From: Brevundimonas sp.
Lineage (GTDB): Bacteria > Pseudomonadota > Alphaproteobacteria > Caulobacterales > Caulobacteraceae
Length of the DNA: 64,000 nucleotides
Assembly (NCBI RefSeq): GCF_029946145.1
Contig: NZ_JAQSDY010000025.1
Location: 62,001-126,000 of the forward strand
Direction: 5' to 3'
Notes under the pieces: model-generated
Told to the model about the DNA's origin: nothing
What the model saw: only the letters and a program-made list of their open reading frames with translations
Databases searched by the model: none
In this document: positions 51,962 to 59,984 of the stretch, piece after piece
Position numbering within the stretch: the stretch's first letter is position 1
Layout: each line of letters begins with the position of its first letter
Program-made: the position numbers and the translations under genes

Positions 51962-54832
51962 TCAGGCGGCGGGCCTCGCAGGGGCCGCCGCCGCAGCTTG
52001 AGGACGGGCGGGGGCCGCGGCGCGGTTCCCGTCCGTTTTCGTTCTGAGATCGCTCTTCATGGCCGTGACCCAACCCGCGAAGGTGTCTGCCGAGGCGGCC
52101 AGGCCCGCGAAATCACCGGGCGCGACGCCGTCGTCGTCCAGGGCGACCGACAGGGCCGATTTCGCACGCGCGCCGGCTATGAACGGGCGATAGTTCCGCG
52201 ACAGGCGGTTCAGGGCCGCGCCATCCCGGCCCAGCGAATAGCCAATCCCCGCGCGCAGCAGGCGCGCCTCCTCTTCGGCCGTGAGGGGCGCGGGATCGGC
52301 ATGGCGCTGGCCCAGGCGGGCGTCATACAGGGCCGCGGCCTCGATCCATTTCTGCTGCTTCCAGAAGATCTCGGCGCGAACGTCGCGTCCCTCGGGCGAG
52401 GCGTCGCCGCCCAGCACTTCGAGCGCGTGATCGTAACGTCCCAGCTGGGTCAGGGCGCGGGCTTCCAGCGCGCGCCGCTCGGCGTTCAGGGCATTGGGCA
52501 GGATGGTGGTCCGCGACCCCCAGATCGCCTGCAGCGCCGGTTCGGGCTGGCGGTCCATCAGATAGACGGTGGCCAGATCGGTGGCGACCTGGGCCTTGGC
52601 CACGCCCTCCAGCCGGTTCTCGACCTGGTATTTCAGAAGTTCGGCGGCCTGGTCCAGCAGGTCGACATCGACCAACCGCCGGGCCAGACGGCGCACCATC
52701 TCGTCACCGTCGGCGCCGATCGGGGTCAGTTCGCGGAAATCATAGAACAGGCCCAGGGCCTGCACGGGCTGCAGGCCGTCGGCCCCGCCCTCGAGGAACA
52801 GCATGCGGAAGGCCGCGCCCAGATCGGCCTGGATGTCGGCGGCGCCTTCCAGCCGGTTCAGGCCGGGTCCGGCCCCCTTCAACGCGGTCAGGGCCTCGCG
52901 ATACAGGCCTTGCGAAAGATAGAGCTGGCCCAGCTGCCGGATGACGGCCAGTTCGGTGGCGTCGCCCCGCCAGCGCCAGCGCAGGGCCTCCAGTTCCGTC
53001 GCGGCGTCGCCGGCCTTCATCTTTCCCTTGGCGAGCGACAGGCGGACGACGCCCAGCTTGGCGGGAACGGACACGGCGTCCAGTGGCGCACGGCTGACGG
53101 CGGTATAGACGGCCAGGGCGCGATCCGACTGGCCGTCCAGTTCCAGCAGCCTGGCCTGCACGAGGTGGGCGGTCAGCTGATCGGCGGCGGGCGCGTCCTG
53201 GCTGAAACTGTAGGCCAGCAGGGCGCGGGCCGAGGGCAGGTCGCCGGTTTCCAGCGCCGCCAGCGCGTGGGCAGCGCCAAAGCGGGCGCGCCAGACGGCG
53301 GGGAAGGCGTCGGCCGCGACCGCCCCGGCGGCGAACGCCTGCCGGGCGGCGGCCCAGTCGCCCTGGGTCGAGGCGATATAGCCGCGCCACATGGCGGAGG
53401 CGGGGTCGCCGGCCACGGCGGAGGCGGCGAAATCGCCTTCCGCCTCCTCCATCCGGCCGATGGAGGCGCGGGCCGCGCCGCGCAGGCCGCGCAGCTCCGG
53501 CTCGCCGACCATATTGGGGGCCCTGGCGACGATGGTGTTGAGCACGCCGACGGCCTCGTAGCCGAGGCCCGAGCCGACGAGGAACCGGGCCAGGGCGAAG
53601 CGCGCCTCGGCTGGCGCGCGCGGATCGTCGCCGGCCGCCATGGCTTCCCGGGCGGCGGCGTCCTGAAGCTGGCGATAGCGGGCGGAGAAACCGGCGTGGC
53701 CGACATCGGCCCATTCGGCCAGGATCAGGGCCGGGAATTTCGCCTTCCGCGGAGCTCCGCTCTCATCGGCGGCGGCGTCCAGCGCGGCCGACGGCGGCGA
53801 CAGGATCAGACCGTTGGGGCGGCTGAAGATGACCCGATCGCCCTCGGCCTGAATGCCCAGATCGGCGGACGTGGTCTCGACCGCCATTCCCTGGGCGGTG
53901 GGCAGCAGGGCCAGATCCACGGTGCGGCGGCGGTCAGCGAAGCCCTTGCCGGGCGCCAGGGCCGTGACGGCGGCGAACCGGTCTCCGGCAAGCGGGTCGG
54001 TCAGCCAGACGGCGCGCGTGGCTCCGGCCATGCGAGCGACCAGGACGGGCTCGCCGGTGTCGTCGCGGTCGACGGCCACGCCCTCGACCGCGACGGGCTG
54101 GCCGCCGATGACGACGGTCCAGTTCGAACCCTGGGCGACGGCGGAAACCGCCAGGCCTTCGGGCGCGGCGATGCGGACGGCGACATGGTCGGGGCCGGCG
54201 GTCCAGTGTGCGTCCGAGACGGGACCCAGCTGCCGGGCGCCGGACATGTCGAGCCGCGCGGGCGTGTCGAACACGACCCAGACCGCCGACCCGCGCCGGA
54301 AGACGGCGGCGCCGACCGGCCTGTCCCACTGGAAGGTCATCGAGACCTTGGCGGGGGTGGATCGGGCGACCACGGCCACGGTCTGCGCCGGGGCGGCGGG
54401 CGGAGCGGGCGCGTCCGGAGCCGAGGCGAACAGGTTCAGATAGACGGCGCCGTCGGCCGAACCGCTGCGGAAGTCTGCTCCCTCGGCCAGGGTCAGGACC
54501 AGTTCGGTCGCGCCCTGAACGGCGCGGGTCTCGACCTTGTCCACGCCCTTGGGCGGATCGACCTTCAGCCGCGATACGTCGGGCGCGGCGGTCGAGCCGA
54601 TGCGGACGATGACGTCGCGGCCCTCGCGGCGGACCCGCGACCGCGCGCCGATGACGCCGGCGAATTCGATGCGGGTGAACTCGGCGTTGGCGCCGATGCG
54701 GATCGAGATCGGATCGACGGGGACGCCGGCCTCCTGGGCCAGCGGCGCCATGGGCGCGAACGCGACCGCGCCCGCCGCGGCGGCGGCCACGGTGGTTCTG
54801 AGAACGCGCTTGCTGACGGGGACCCCGGACAT
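51962..54832 (-). CDS. Large exported TPR-repeat protein
   Basis: A 956-residue protein with a signal peptide (SKRVLRTTVAAAAAGAVAFAPMAPLAQE). Residues about 30-330 form a beta-rich part with AMIN-like traits (ISIRIGANAEFTRIEFAGVIGARSRVRREGRDVIVRIG). From about 385 on there are tetratricopeptide-type repeats (PAEARFALARFLVGSGLGYEAVGVL, AALYDARLGQRHADPA). The C-terminus is Ala/Pro-rich. The architecture suits a periplasmic scaffold. It is convergent with hup, next to the flagellar genes. Family function unknown to me. Confidence 0.75.
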   Translation of the reverse strand: MSGVPVSKRVLRTTVAAAAAGAVAFAPMAPLAQEAGVPVDPISIRIGANAEFTRIEFAGVIGARSRVRREGRDVIVRIGSTAAPDVSRLKVDPPKGVDKVETRAVQGATELVLTLAEGADFRSGSADGAVYLNLFASAPDAPAPPAAPAQTVAVVARSTPAKVSMTFQWDRPVGAAVFRRGSAVWVVFDTPARLDMSGARQLGPVSDAHWTAGPDHVAVRIAAPEGLAVSAVAQGSNWTVVIGGQPVAVEGVAVDRDDTGEPVLVARMAGATRAVWLTDPLAGDRFAAVTALAPGKGFADRRRTVDLALLPTAQGMAVETTSADLGIQAEGDRVIFSRPNGLILSPPSAALDAAADESGAPRKAKFPALILAEWADVGHAGFSARYRQLQDAAAREAMAAGDDPRAPAEARFALARFLVGSGLGYEAVGVLNTIVARAPNMVGEPELRGLRGAARASIGRMEEAEGDFAASAVAGDPASAMWRGYIASTQGDWAAARQAFAAGAVAADAFPAVWRARFGAAHALAALETGDLPSARALLAYSFSQDAPAADQLTAHLVQARLLELDGQSDRALAVYTAVSRAPLDAVSVPAKLGVVRLSLAKGKMKAGDAATELEALRWRWRGDATELAVIRQLGQLYLSQGLYREALTALKGAGPGLNRLEGAADIQADLGAAFRMLFLEGGADGLQPVQALGLFYDFRELTPIGADGDEMVRRLARRLVDVDLLDQAAELLKYQVENRLEGVAKAQVATDLATVYLMDRQPEPALQAIWGSRTTILPNALNAERRALEARALTQLGRYDHALEVLGGDASPEGRDVRAEIFWKQQKWIEAAALYDARLGQRHADPAPLTAEEEARLLRAGIGYSLGRDGAALNRLSRNYRPFIAGARAKSALSVALDDDGVAPGDFAGLAASADTFAGWVTAMKSDLRTKTDGNRAAAPARPQAAAAAPARPAA

Positions 54833-54894
54833 ACGCGCGCACCCTCGCGCGACCGGCCTTACAACGCGGTTAACGGTTGGTGACCGACGCCCGG

Positions 54895-55404
54895 TCAGTC
54901 GGGAAGCGCGTTCCGCATCATCCGCAAGGCGACGCGCAGGCACTCAAGCCGCACCGGCCCACGGCCGATGTCGCCGAAATGATGCTCCTCATGCACCGTG
55001 GGCGCCCCGGCCGCCGCGAGGGCGAAATGCACCCGTCCCGGTTCGTCGTCCGGCCCGGCGGGACCGGCGAAGCCCGTGACCGAGACGGCCACGCCGGCGC
55101 GCGAGTCCCTCAGGGCGCCCTCTGCCATGGCTCTCGCCACAGGCTCGGAGACGGCGCCGTTCTGATCGATCAACCGGCGGGGGACGCCCAGCTCCTCCGC
55201 CTTGGCCTCGTCCGTATAGGCGACGTAGCCGCGCTCGAAGGCGTGGGACCGGCCCTCGACGTCCGTCAGCATCGAGGCGACCAGGCCGCCCGTGCAGCTT
55301 TCGGCCGTGGCCAGGGTGACGCCGTGGTCAGAGGCGGCCTTCAGCACCGCATCGACCAGCGCCTCGATGTCGGCGGGTACGGCGGATCCCAGCGTCTCGG
55401 TCAT
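54895..55404 (-). CDS. CinA C-terminal domain protein (nicotinamide-nucleotide amidase-like)
   Basis: A 169-residue stand-alone CinA C-terminal (PncC-like) protein, which deamidates nicotinamide mononucleotide in NAD salvage in E. coli. Motifs are TLATAESCTGGLVASMLTDVEGRS, FERGYVAYTDEAKAEELGV and VAVSVTGFAGPAGPDDEPGRV. The start MTETLGSAV at 55404 is preferred; the upstream frame is Gly/Arg-rich and improbable. Confidence 0.93.
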   Translation of the reverse strand: MTETLGSAVPADIEALVDAVLKAASDHGVTLATAESCTGGLVASMLTDVEGRSHAFERGYVAYTDEAKAEELGVPRRLIDQNGAVSEPVARAMAEGALRDSRAGVAVSVTGFAGPAGPDDEPGRVHFALAAAGAPTVHEEHHFGDIGRGPVRLECLRVALRMMRNALPD

Positions 55405-55534
55405 GGGCGGGAAACGGCGAGGACCGCCCGGTGTTCCCCGCGCCCCCCGGGGTTCCCCGCGACAATGCGCCGGTTGCATGCCGACCCCCGCGCGCCGACA
55501 TCAAACCCCACGGCTTCCTGTCAGGACCCAGATC

Positions 55535-55942
55535 GTGCCCGATATCGAGTATCCACGCCTGAACACCCTTTCCACCGGCCTGCGCTGCCGCTGTCCGCGA
55601 TGCGGCCAGGGGCCGTTGCTGAAGGGCTTCCTGACCATCCGGGAGGCCTGCCCCGCCTGCGGCCTGGACTACGGCTTCGCGGAACCGGCCGACGGCCCGG
55701 CCTTCTTCGGCATGAGCCTGGTCGGCGTCCTGGGCATGGTCCTGTTCATGTGGTTCGAGTTCAGCGCCCACCCCCCGATCTGGGTGCACCTGGTGGTGAC
55801 CATGCCGCTGCTGGTGCTGGGCTGCCTCGGCGTGCTGCGGCCGCTGAAGGGCTGGCTGGTGTCCGAGCAATATATCCACAAGGCCGCCCCGCCCGAGTTC
55901 GAGAGCATAGGCGGACATGGCGAAGGGTCGAAGTGGCGCTGA
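55535..55942 (+). CDS. DUF983 membrane protein
   Basis: A 135-residue protein with an N-terminal zinc ribbon (CRCPRCGQGPLLKGFLTIREACPACGLDYGF) and two membrane helices (FGMSLVGVLGMVLFMWFEF and WVHLVVTMPLLVLGCLGVL), the DUF983 layout common in alphaproteobacteria. Start taken at GTG 55535 with CAGGA about 9 bases upstream; an ATG at 55478 has no ribosome site. Function unknown. Confidence 0.85.
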   Translation: MPDIEYPRLNTLSTGLRCRCPRCGQGPLLKGFLTIREACPACGLDYGFAEPADGPAFFGMSLVGVLGMVLFMWFEFSAHPPIWVHLVVTMPLLVLGCLGVLRPLKGWLVSEQYIHKAAPPEFESIGGHGEGSKWR

Positions 55943-56004
55943 TCGCCGTTTGACTTCGGACGCGCCGGCGCGCTCCGTGCGCGGGCCTCGAGGAGGGGCG
56001 CGCC

Positions 56005-56103
56005 ATGGACGTCGAGCGAATACTGTCGTGGCTGCTCGTTCTCGTGCCCGTCGTCGTGCTCGGCATGAGCGTCCGCATGATCCTGACGCGCAAACGGAAA
56101 TAG
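56005..56103 (+). CDS. Predicted 32-residue membrane microprotein
   Basis: A short ORF, MDVERILSWLLVLVPVVVLG and so on, ending RKRK: one hydrophobic helix with a negative start and a basic tail, which predicts a single-pass inner-membrane peptide. GAGGGGC lies 4-9 bases before the ATG. It follows the DUF983 gene by 62 bases on the same strand. No homologue is recognised. Confidence 0.5.
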   Translation: MDVERILSWLLVLVPVVVLGMSVRMILTRKRK

Positions 56104-56112
56104 GCTTCCGGG

Positions 56113-56901
56113 CTAGAGCGTCCTCGGCTCCAGGACCGAGAAGACGGCGTGGGTGGCCCCGGCCGCCTGGGCCGCCAGGGCGCGATCCGGCCGAAGATTG
56201 ACCAGCAGCAACTGACTGCAGATCTGCCGCGCCACCGCCACCAGTTCAGCCGCGCTTAGCCAGTCGCGGGCGCCTTCGTGCGCCACCCCGGCGAAATCGA
56301 TGGCCAGGCAATGGGCGCGGACGCCGTTCAGACGCCGCGCGGTGTCGATGTCGGGCGCGATATGCAGCACGACCCCGCGCGTCCGGGTCTGGAAATGCGC
56401 CAGGGCCTCGTCGATGATGTCCACGGGCGTGTGTTCGAGACCGCCGAACACCTCGATCAGAAGGCTTCCGGGTTCCGAACTGTGCTGAACCGCGGCGCAT
56501 TGCAGCGCATAGGGACCGCGTCCGGCCGTCAGTGTCCGCCAGAAAGCCGGCACGATCCCGGTGTCGCCCGGCCCCAGCCGCAACAGACGCATGCCGTGCT
56601 CGATGGTCAGGACGTCGATCTGGTGGAGGTCGTCGAGCTCCAGCGTCTTCCGTTCAAAGATCGAGCGTTCGCCACAGCGCCGGATGGTGCGTTTCAGGCG
56701 CTGGCTGATCGGCGTCGAGGACGCAAGGTCGAACACCGGCTGCGAGGCCAGGGTGACGGTCAGCTCACAGCGTGAGCGGGTCGCCGTTGAAAAGGTGATG
56801 CTTTCGTACGGCGTGCCGAAGGCCCGCCGTTGCGGGGTCGCCCCCGGGTCCGCTTCCTCGCGCAAACGCCCATACCCGCCGTCGCCCCGTCCCACATGCA
56901 T
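56113..56901 (-). CDS. Protein of unknown function, possible degenerate EAL-like domain
   Basis: Up to 262 residues, no signal or membrane segment. The C-terminal third (HCLAIDFAGVAHEGARDWLSAAELVAVARQICSQLLLVNLRPDRALAAQAAGATHAVF) has a strand-helix order like the end of EAL phosphodiesterase domains but lacks the EAL and metal ligands. The N-terminal 45 residues are poorly supported; the true start may be further in. Convergent with the microprotein. Function not assigned. Confidence 0.55.
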   Translation of the reverse strand: MHVGRGDGGYGRLREEADPGATPQRRAFGTPYESITFSTATRSRCELTVTLASQPVFDLASSTPISQRLKRTIRRCGERSIFERKTLELDDLHQIDVLTIEHGMRLLRLGPGDTGIVPAFWRTLTAGRGPYALQCAAVQHSSEPGSLLIEVFGGLEHTPVDIIDEALAHFQTRTRGVVLHIAPDIDTARRLNGVRAHCLAIDFAGVAHEGARDWLSAAELVAVARQICSQLLLVNLRPDRALAAQAAGATHAVFSVLEPRTL

Positions 56902-57512
56902 GTCCTGCCAGCCCCGATTTGAACCTTTCCGTCACGTCTCAATGAACGCTGATAGATTAACTCAAACCTTACCCGTCTGGTTAAACGACGACATTAATAC
57001 AGTAATGATATTTAAAAATACGTAAATGACTACAATTTTCGATAAATTTTTCGGTCGGCCCGGTCAATTTTACAGTGATCGATTCAGATATCGCTCTCGT
57101 ATTTTGGCAGTAGAATCAAGTTTGCTAGCAGGCGGCGACGCATTTACTTCTATAGAGAGCAAATATAAAGCGCGAAACTATCAATCAATCCATAAAACTA
57201 TCACATCTCCAAGGCGACAACTTCGCCGCCGCTGAGAAAAGGTGAATGGAGACGCGCTGAAAGATAGAAAACTATACTTATCTCTACCGGAACGTGCGTA
57301 ATGACGGGCCTGTCGCGCAAAGTCCGGTAAACAGGGAAACCATTTTCAGCCGACCAAAACCTGTGGATGGTCGACGCCATCCAGCCGGCGGGTTTCGCGA
57401 AATGGAAGAGGTGTCGGAACCGCGCCTTACCGGGATGTCATGACCGAGGATTAACTGGCGCCGCCGGCGCTCCCGCTCATACAGGGTCCCTGGGGTCGGC
57501 TGGATCTCGCAG
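56902..57512. other. Gene-poor stretch with AT-rich island
   Basis: A 611-base gap, the longest in the window. Bases about 56936-57290 are strikingly AT-rich compared with the surrounding high-GC DNA. Two tiny in-frame ORFs lie back to back (56942-57025, 27 residues; 57026-57235, 69 residues, MTTIFDKFFGRPGQFYSDRF at the start), separated only by TAA. They could be one gene broken by a stop, or chance. GGTTAAAC and GATTAACTC motifs occur. No strong ribosome site. Confidence 0.5.
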
Positions 57513-58193
57513 ATGTCCGATCCCGTCATGAGCGACACGACCCCGTCCCTGCGCCTTGAAGACGTTTCGAGGCGGTATGGCCGCAAGCCGGTGCTGCAGG
57601 ACGTGAGCCACACCTTCCCCCGTGGCCTGACCCTGCTGACCGGGCCCAGCGGCGCGGGAAAATCGACCCTGCTGCGGCTCTGCGCGACGGCGGAAAGGCC
57701 CAGCGCCGGCACGCTGTACTGGGAGGGCAAGGCCCTGCCGGGCGCCCGCGGCCAGCTGCGGCGTTCGCTGGGTTACGCCCCGCAGGCGGTGGACCTGCCG
57801 GAGGATCTGACCGCCCGCGAATTCGGCCTGCACATGGCGGCCCTGAAGGGCCTGAACACGCGCGACGCCGACGCCCAGTTCCGCATGCTGCTCGACGCGC
57901 TGAACCTGGGCAGCGACGCCAACGGCAGAATCTCGACCTTCTCGGGCGGCATGCGCCGGCGGCTGGTGTTCGCCCAGGCCCTGCTCGGATCGCCCCGCCT
58001 GCTGGCGCTGGACGAACCCACGGCCGAACTGGACGGCGAGTCGCGCGAGCGGGTCGGCGCCCTGATCAGCCGCGCGGCGCAGACCGCCGTGGTCATCATG
58101 ACCTCCCATCTTGCGGATTCCATCAGCGGCGGCAGGACCGTGCTGCGGGTCGAGGGCGGCAAGCTGGCCCCCGTCGCCGGAGCGTCCGCGTGA
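57513..58193 (+). CDS. ABC transporter ATP-binding protein
   Basis: A 226-residue ABC ATPase. Walker A GPSGAGKST, Q-loop YAPQAVDLP, signature FSGGMRRRL, Walker B LLALDEPTAEL and switch His in MTSHLADS. Similar to CcmA-type exporter ATPases. Its stop overlaps the permease GTG (GTGA), so the pair is one operon. Two ATGs (57513 and 57528) are possible starts. Confidence 0.92.
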   Translation: MSDPVMSDTTPSLRLEDVSRRYGRKPVLQDVSHTFPRGLTLLTGPSGAGKSTLLRLCATAERPSAGTLYWEGKALPGARGQLRRSLGYAPQAVDLPEDLTAREFGLHMAALKGLNTRDADAQFRMLLDALNLGSDANGRISTFSGGMRRRLVFAQALLGSPRLLALDEPTAELDGESRERVGALISRAAQTAVVIMTSHLADSISGGRTVLRVEGGKLAPVAGASA

Positions 58194-59602
58194 GCCTTGC
58201 CGTCGTCAGATCGTCCCTGACCACCTCGCTGGCCCGCTACGGCCGGAGCATGGGGCTGTGGATCCTGCTGCTGGTGGCGCCGGTCGGGGCGCGGTTCATG
58301 ATCGCGGCGCGGGGGGCGGATGCGACGCTGATCGCGGTGGACAACCGCGTGCCGTGGCTGACCTCGCCGGTGCTGGGCGTCACCCTGGGGGTGGTCATCG
58401 CCACCCTGTTGCTGCCCGTGGCCTTCATCTACCTCCGGTCCAACGCGACCCGTCGCCAGCCCTGGCAGGTGGAAGAGGTCAGCCCCGCCGGCCGCGTCTC
58501 CATCGCCTATGGCCGCTGGCTGGCTGACATCGCCGTGCTGGCCGCGGTGCTGGCGGCGACGACGGCGGCGGGCTGTCTTCTGGCCGTGCTGCTGCTGCCG
58601 CTGAACGAGGTCGACCCCGCCAGCATCATCCTGACCCTGTGGGTCATCGCGGCCCCGCCGGTGGCCATGGTCGCCTCCCTGCGTCTGCTCCTCGACGCCC
58701 GCCGCTGGACCCGCGGCCCGCTGGGCGAGGTTCTGTTCTTTGTGTTCTGGATGGGCTCGCTGGTGCTGGTGATGGTCGGCGGACAGGCCGGCGGATACGC
58801 CGCCAACATGACCGACCTGCCCGGCTTCATGTCGCCGATCAGCTACGGCCAGGGCGGGACCGACAACTTCATCATCGGCGGAGCGGAGATCCCGCCCGGC
58901 AGCGCGCCGATCCACCTGGACGTCATGAGCGGCGTCATGGCCGACGGCTATCTGGCCGCTCGCCTCAGCTGGCTGGGCATGGCCGCCCTGATCCCGCTGC
59001 TGGCGGGGTTGATCTATGCGCCCCATGCCGCCGGCAAGACCCGCAAGACCGCCGCCTGGCTCAAATTCCTGGAGCCCGGTCGGGCGCGACCCGCCGATCC
59101 CGGCGCCAGGCCCGCCCGCGCCGGAATGCTGCCGGGCGTGGCGCTGATCGTCGCCGAGGCCCGGCTGATGGCCGGCAACCGCAAGGGCCTGCTGGCCATG
59201 GCCGTGGTGGCTGCGGCCGGCCTGTTCGCCCCCTGGTCGACGTTAGCCGGGCCGGCGGCGATGCTGCTGCTCGTGTTCGCGACCACGGCCCATGCGGGCC
59301 GCAGCGAGCAGAAGGGCCTGCTGGCCCTGACCACGACCGCCGCCCTCTCCCCGGCCGCGCGCCGGATCGCCTTCGTGCTGGCCGGAACGGCGCTGGCGCT
59401 GGCGATGGCCGCCCCGGCGGCGGCGAGCGGGCTGATGGCCGGCGACACACGGGTCCTGCTGGAAGCCGCCGCCGTCGGCGCCGCCACCTCGGCGACCGCC
59501 ATCATCCTCGGCGCCCTGACCCGCTCGGCGACGGCGCCGCGACTGGTGCTGTTGATCGCCTGGTATTTCTACCTGAACGCGGGCGGGGCGGCGGCCGGCT
59601 GA
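58190..59602 (+). CDS. ABC transporter membrane protein
   Basis: A 470-residue integral membrane protein with about 10-12 hydrophobic helices in two halves, linked by a polar segment near residue 300 (FLEPGRARPADPGARPARAG). It starts at a GTG overlapping the ATPase stop. The arrangement (one ATPase, one large permease) suggests an exporter of the ABC-2 type; the substrate is unknown. A long extracytoplasmic loop lies near residues 205-245. Confidence 0.82.
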   Translation: MSLAVVRSSLTTSLARYGRSMGLWILLLVAPVGARFMIAARGADATLIAVDNRVPWLTSPVLGVTLGVVIATLLLPVAFIYLRSNATRRQPWQVEEVSPAGRVSIAYGRWLADIAVLAAVLAATTAAGCLLAVLLLPLNEVDPASIILTLWVIAAPPVAMVASLRLLLDARRWTRGPLGEVLFFVFWMGSLVLVMVGGQAGGYAANMTDLPGFMSPISYGQGGTDNFIIGGAEIPPGSAPIHLDVMSGVMADGYLAARLSWLGMAALIPLLAGLIYAPHAAGKTRKTAAWLKFLEPGRARPADPGARPARAGMLPGVALIVAEARLMAGNRKGLLAMAVVAAAGLFAPWSTLAGPAAMLLLVFATTAHAGRSEQKGLLALTTTAALSPAARRIAFVLAGTALALAMAAPAAASGLMAGDTRVLLEAAAVGAATSATAIILGALTRSATAPRLVLLIAWYFYLNAGGAAAG

Positions 59603-59658
59603 CGGAACCCCCGAACCCCGCGCTGTTGCGGGCCGGTCTGACTTGCTCCGGCAGGAGA

Positions 59659-59735
59659 TGGCGACCCCGGAGGGACTCGAACCCCCGACCTCTGCTTTAG
59701 GAAAGCCTTGCTCTATCCGGCTGAGCTACGGGGCC
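59659..59735 (-). tRNA. tRNA-Arg (anticodon CCT)
   Basis: A 77-base tRNA with encoded CCA. On the minus strand it begins GGCCCCGTAGCTCAGCCGGA and ends GGGGTCGCCA. Acceptor stem GGCCCCG / CGGGGTC (one G-T pair), D stem GCTC / GAGC, anticodon loop TTCCTAA with CCT at 34-36, T loop TTCGAGT. The anticodon stem AGGCT / AGCAG pairs only in its three inner positions. It reads AGG codons. Confidence 0.93.
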
Positions 59736-59984
59736 ACGCCGCGTTGACCTAGCGGCTGGGACGGCGGCGGGGAAGCCGCCAGATGCGATTTCCGCCGCGC
59801 GCGACCGGACCACGCTTTGAGGACGCCCGCGCGCCGCCTTTCGCGTTGTGCTTAAGAGCCGTTAAGATACAATATCTTGGGGTGAACAAACCCCGAATCG
59901 GGCCGTGTCGGTGATTCGGTCCTGATTCGTTTCGCCCCTGTTCCGCCGAAACAGCCCTGGCCGTTCACACCTCGCGGAAAGCGT
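59736..59984. other. Leader region of the helicase gene
   Basis: 249 bases without a gene. It holds an AT-rich hairpin AAGATACAATATCTT (about 59864-59878) and GGGGTGAACAAACCCC right after it, probably the leader or promoter of the helicase gene. No clear sigma-70 boxes were fixed. Confidence 0.4.

Noticed and set aside
51998..54883. 961-codon open frame on the plus strand
   Set aside because: Antisense to the TPR protein, which has a signal peptide and repeats; the mirror frame is low complexity.
56936..57400. Replication origin in the AT-rich island
   Set aside because: No DnaA box cluster and no origin-linked genes (hemE, dnaA, parAB) nearby; only a partial TGTGGAT was seen.
59659..59735. 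tRNA gene as an integration site of a mobile island
   Set aside because: No integrase and no direct repeat of the tRNA end were seen on either side.
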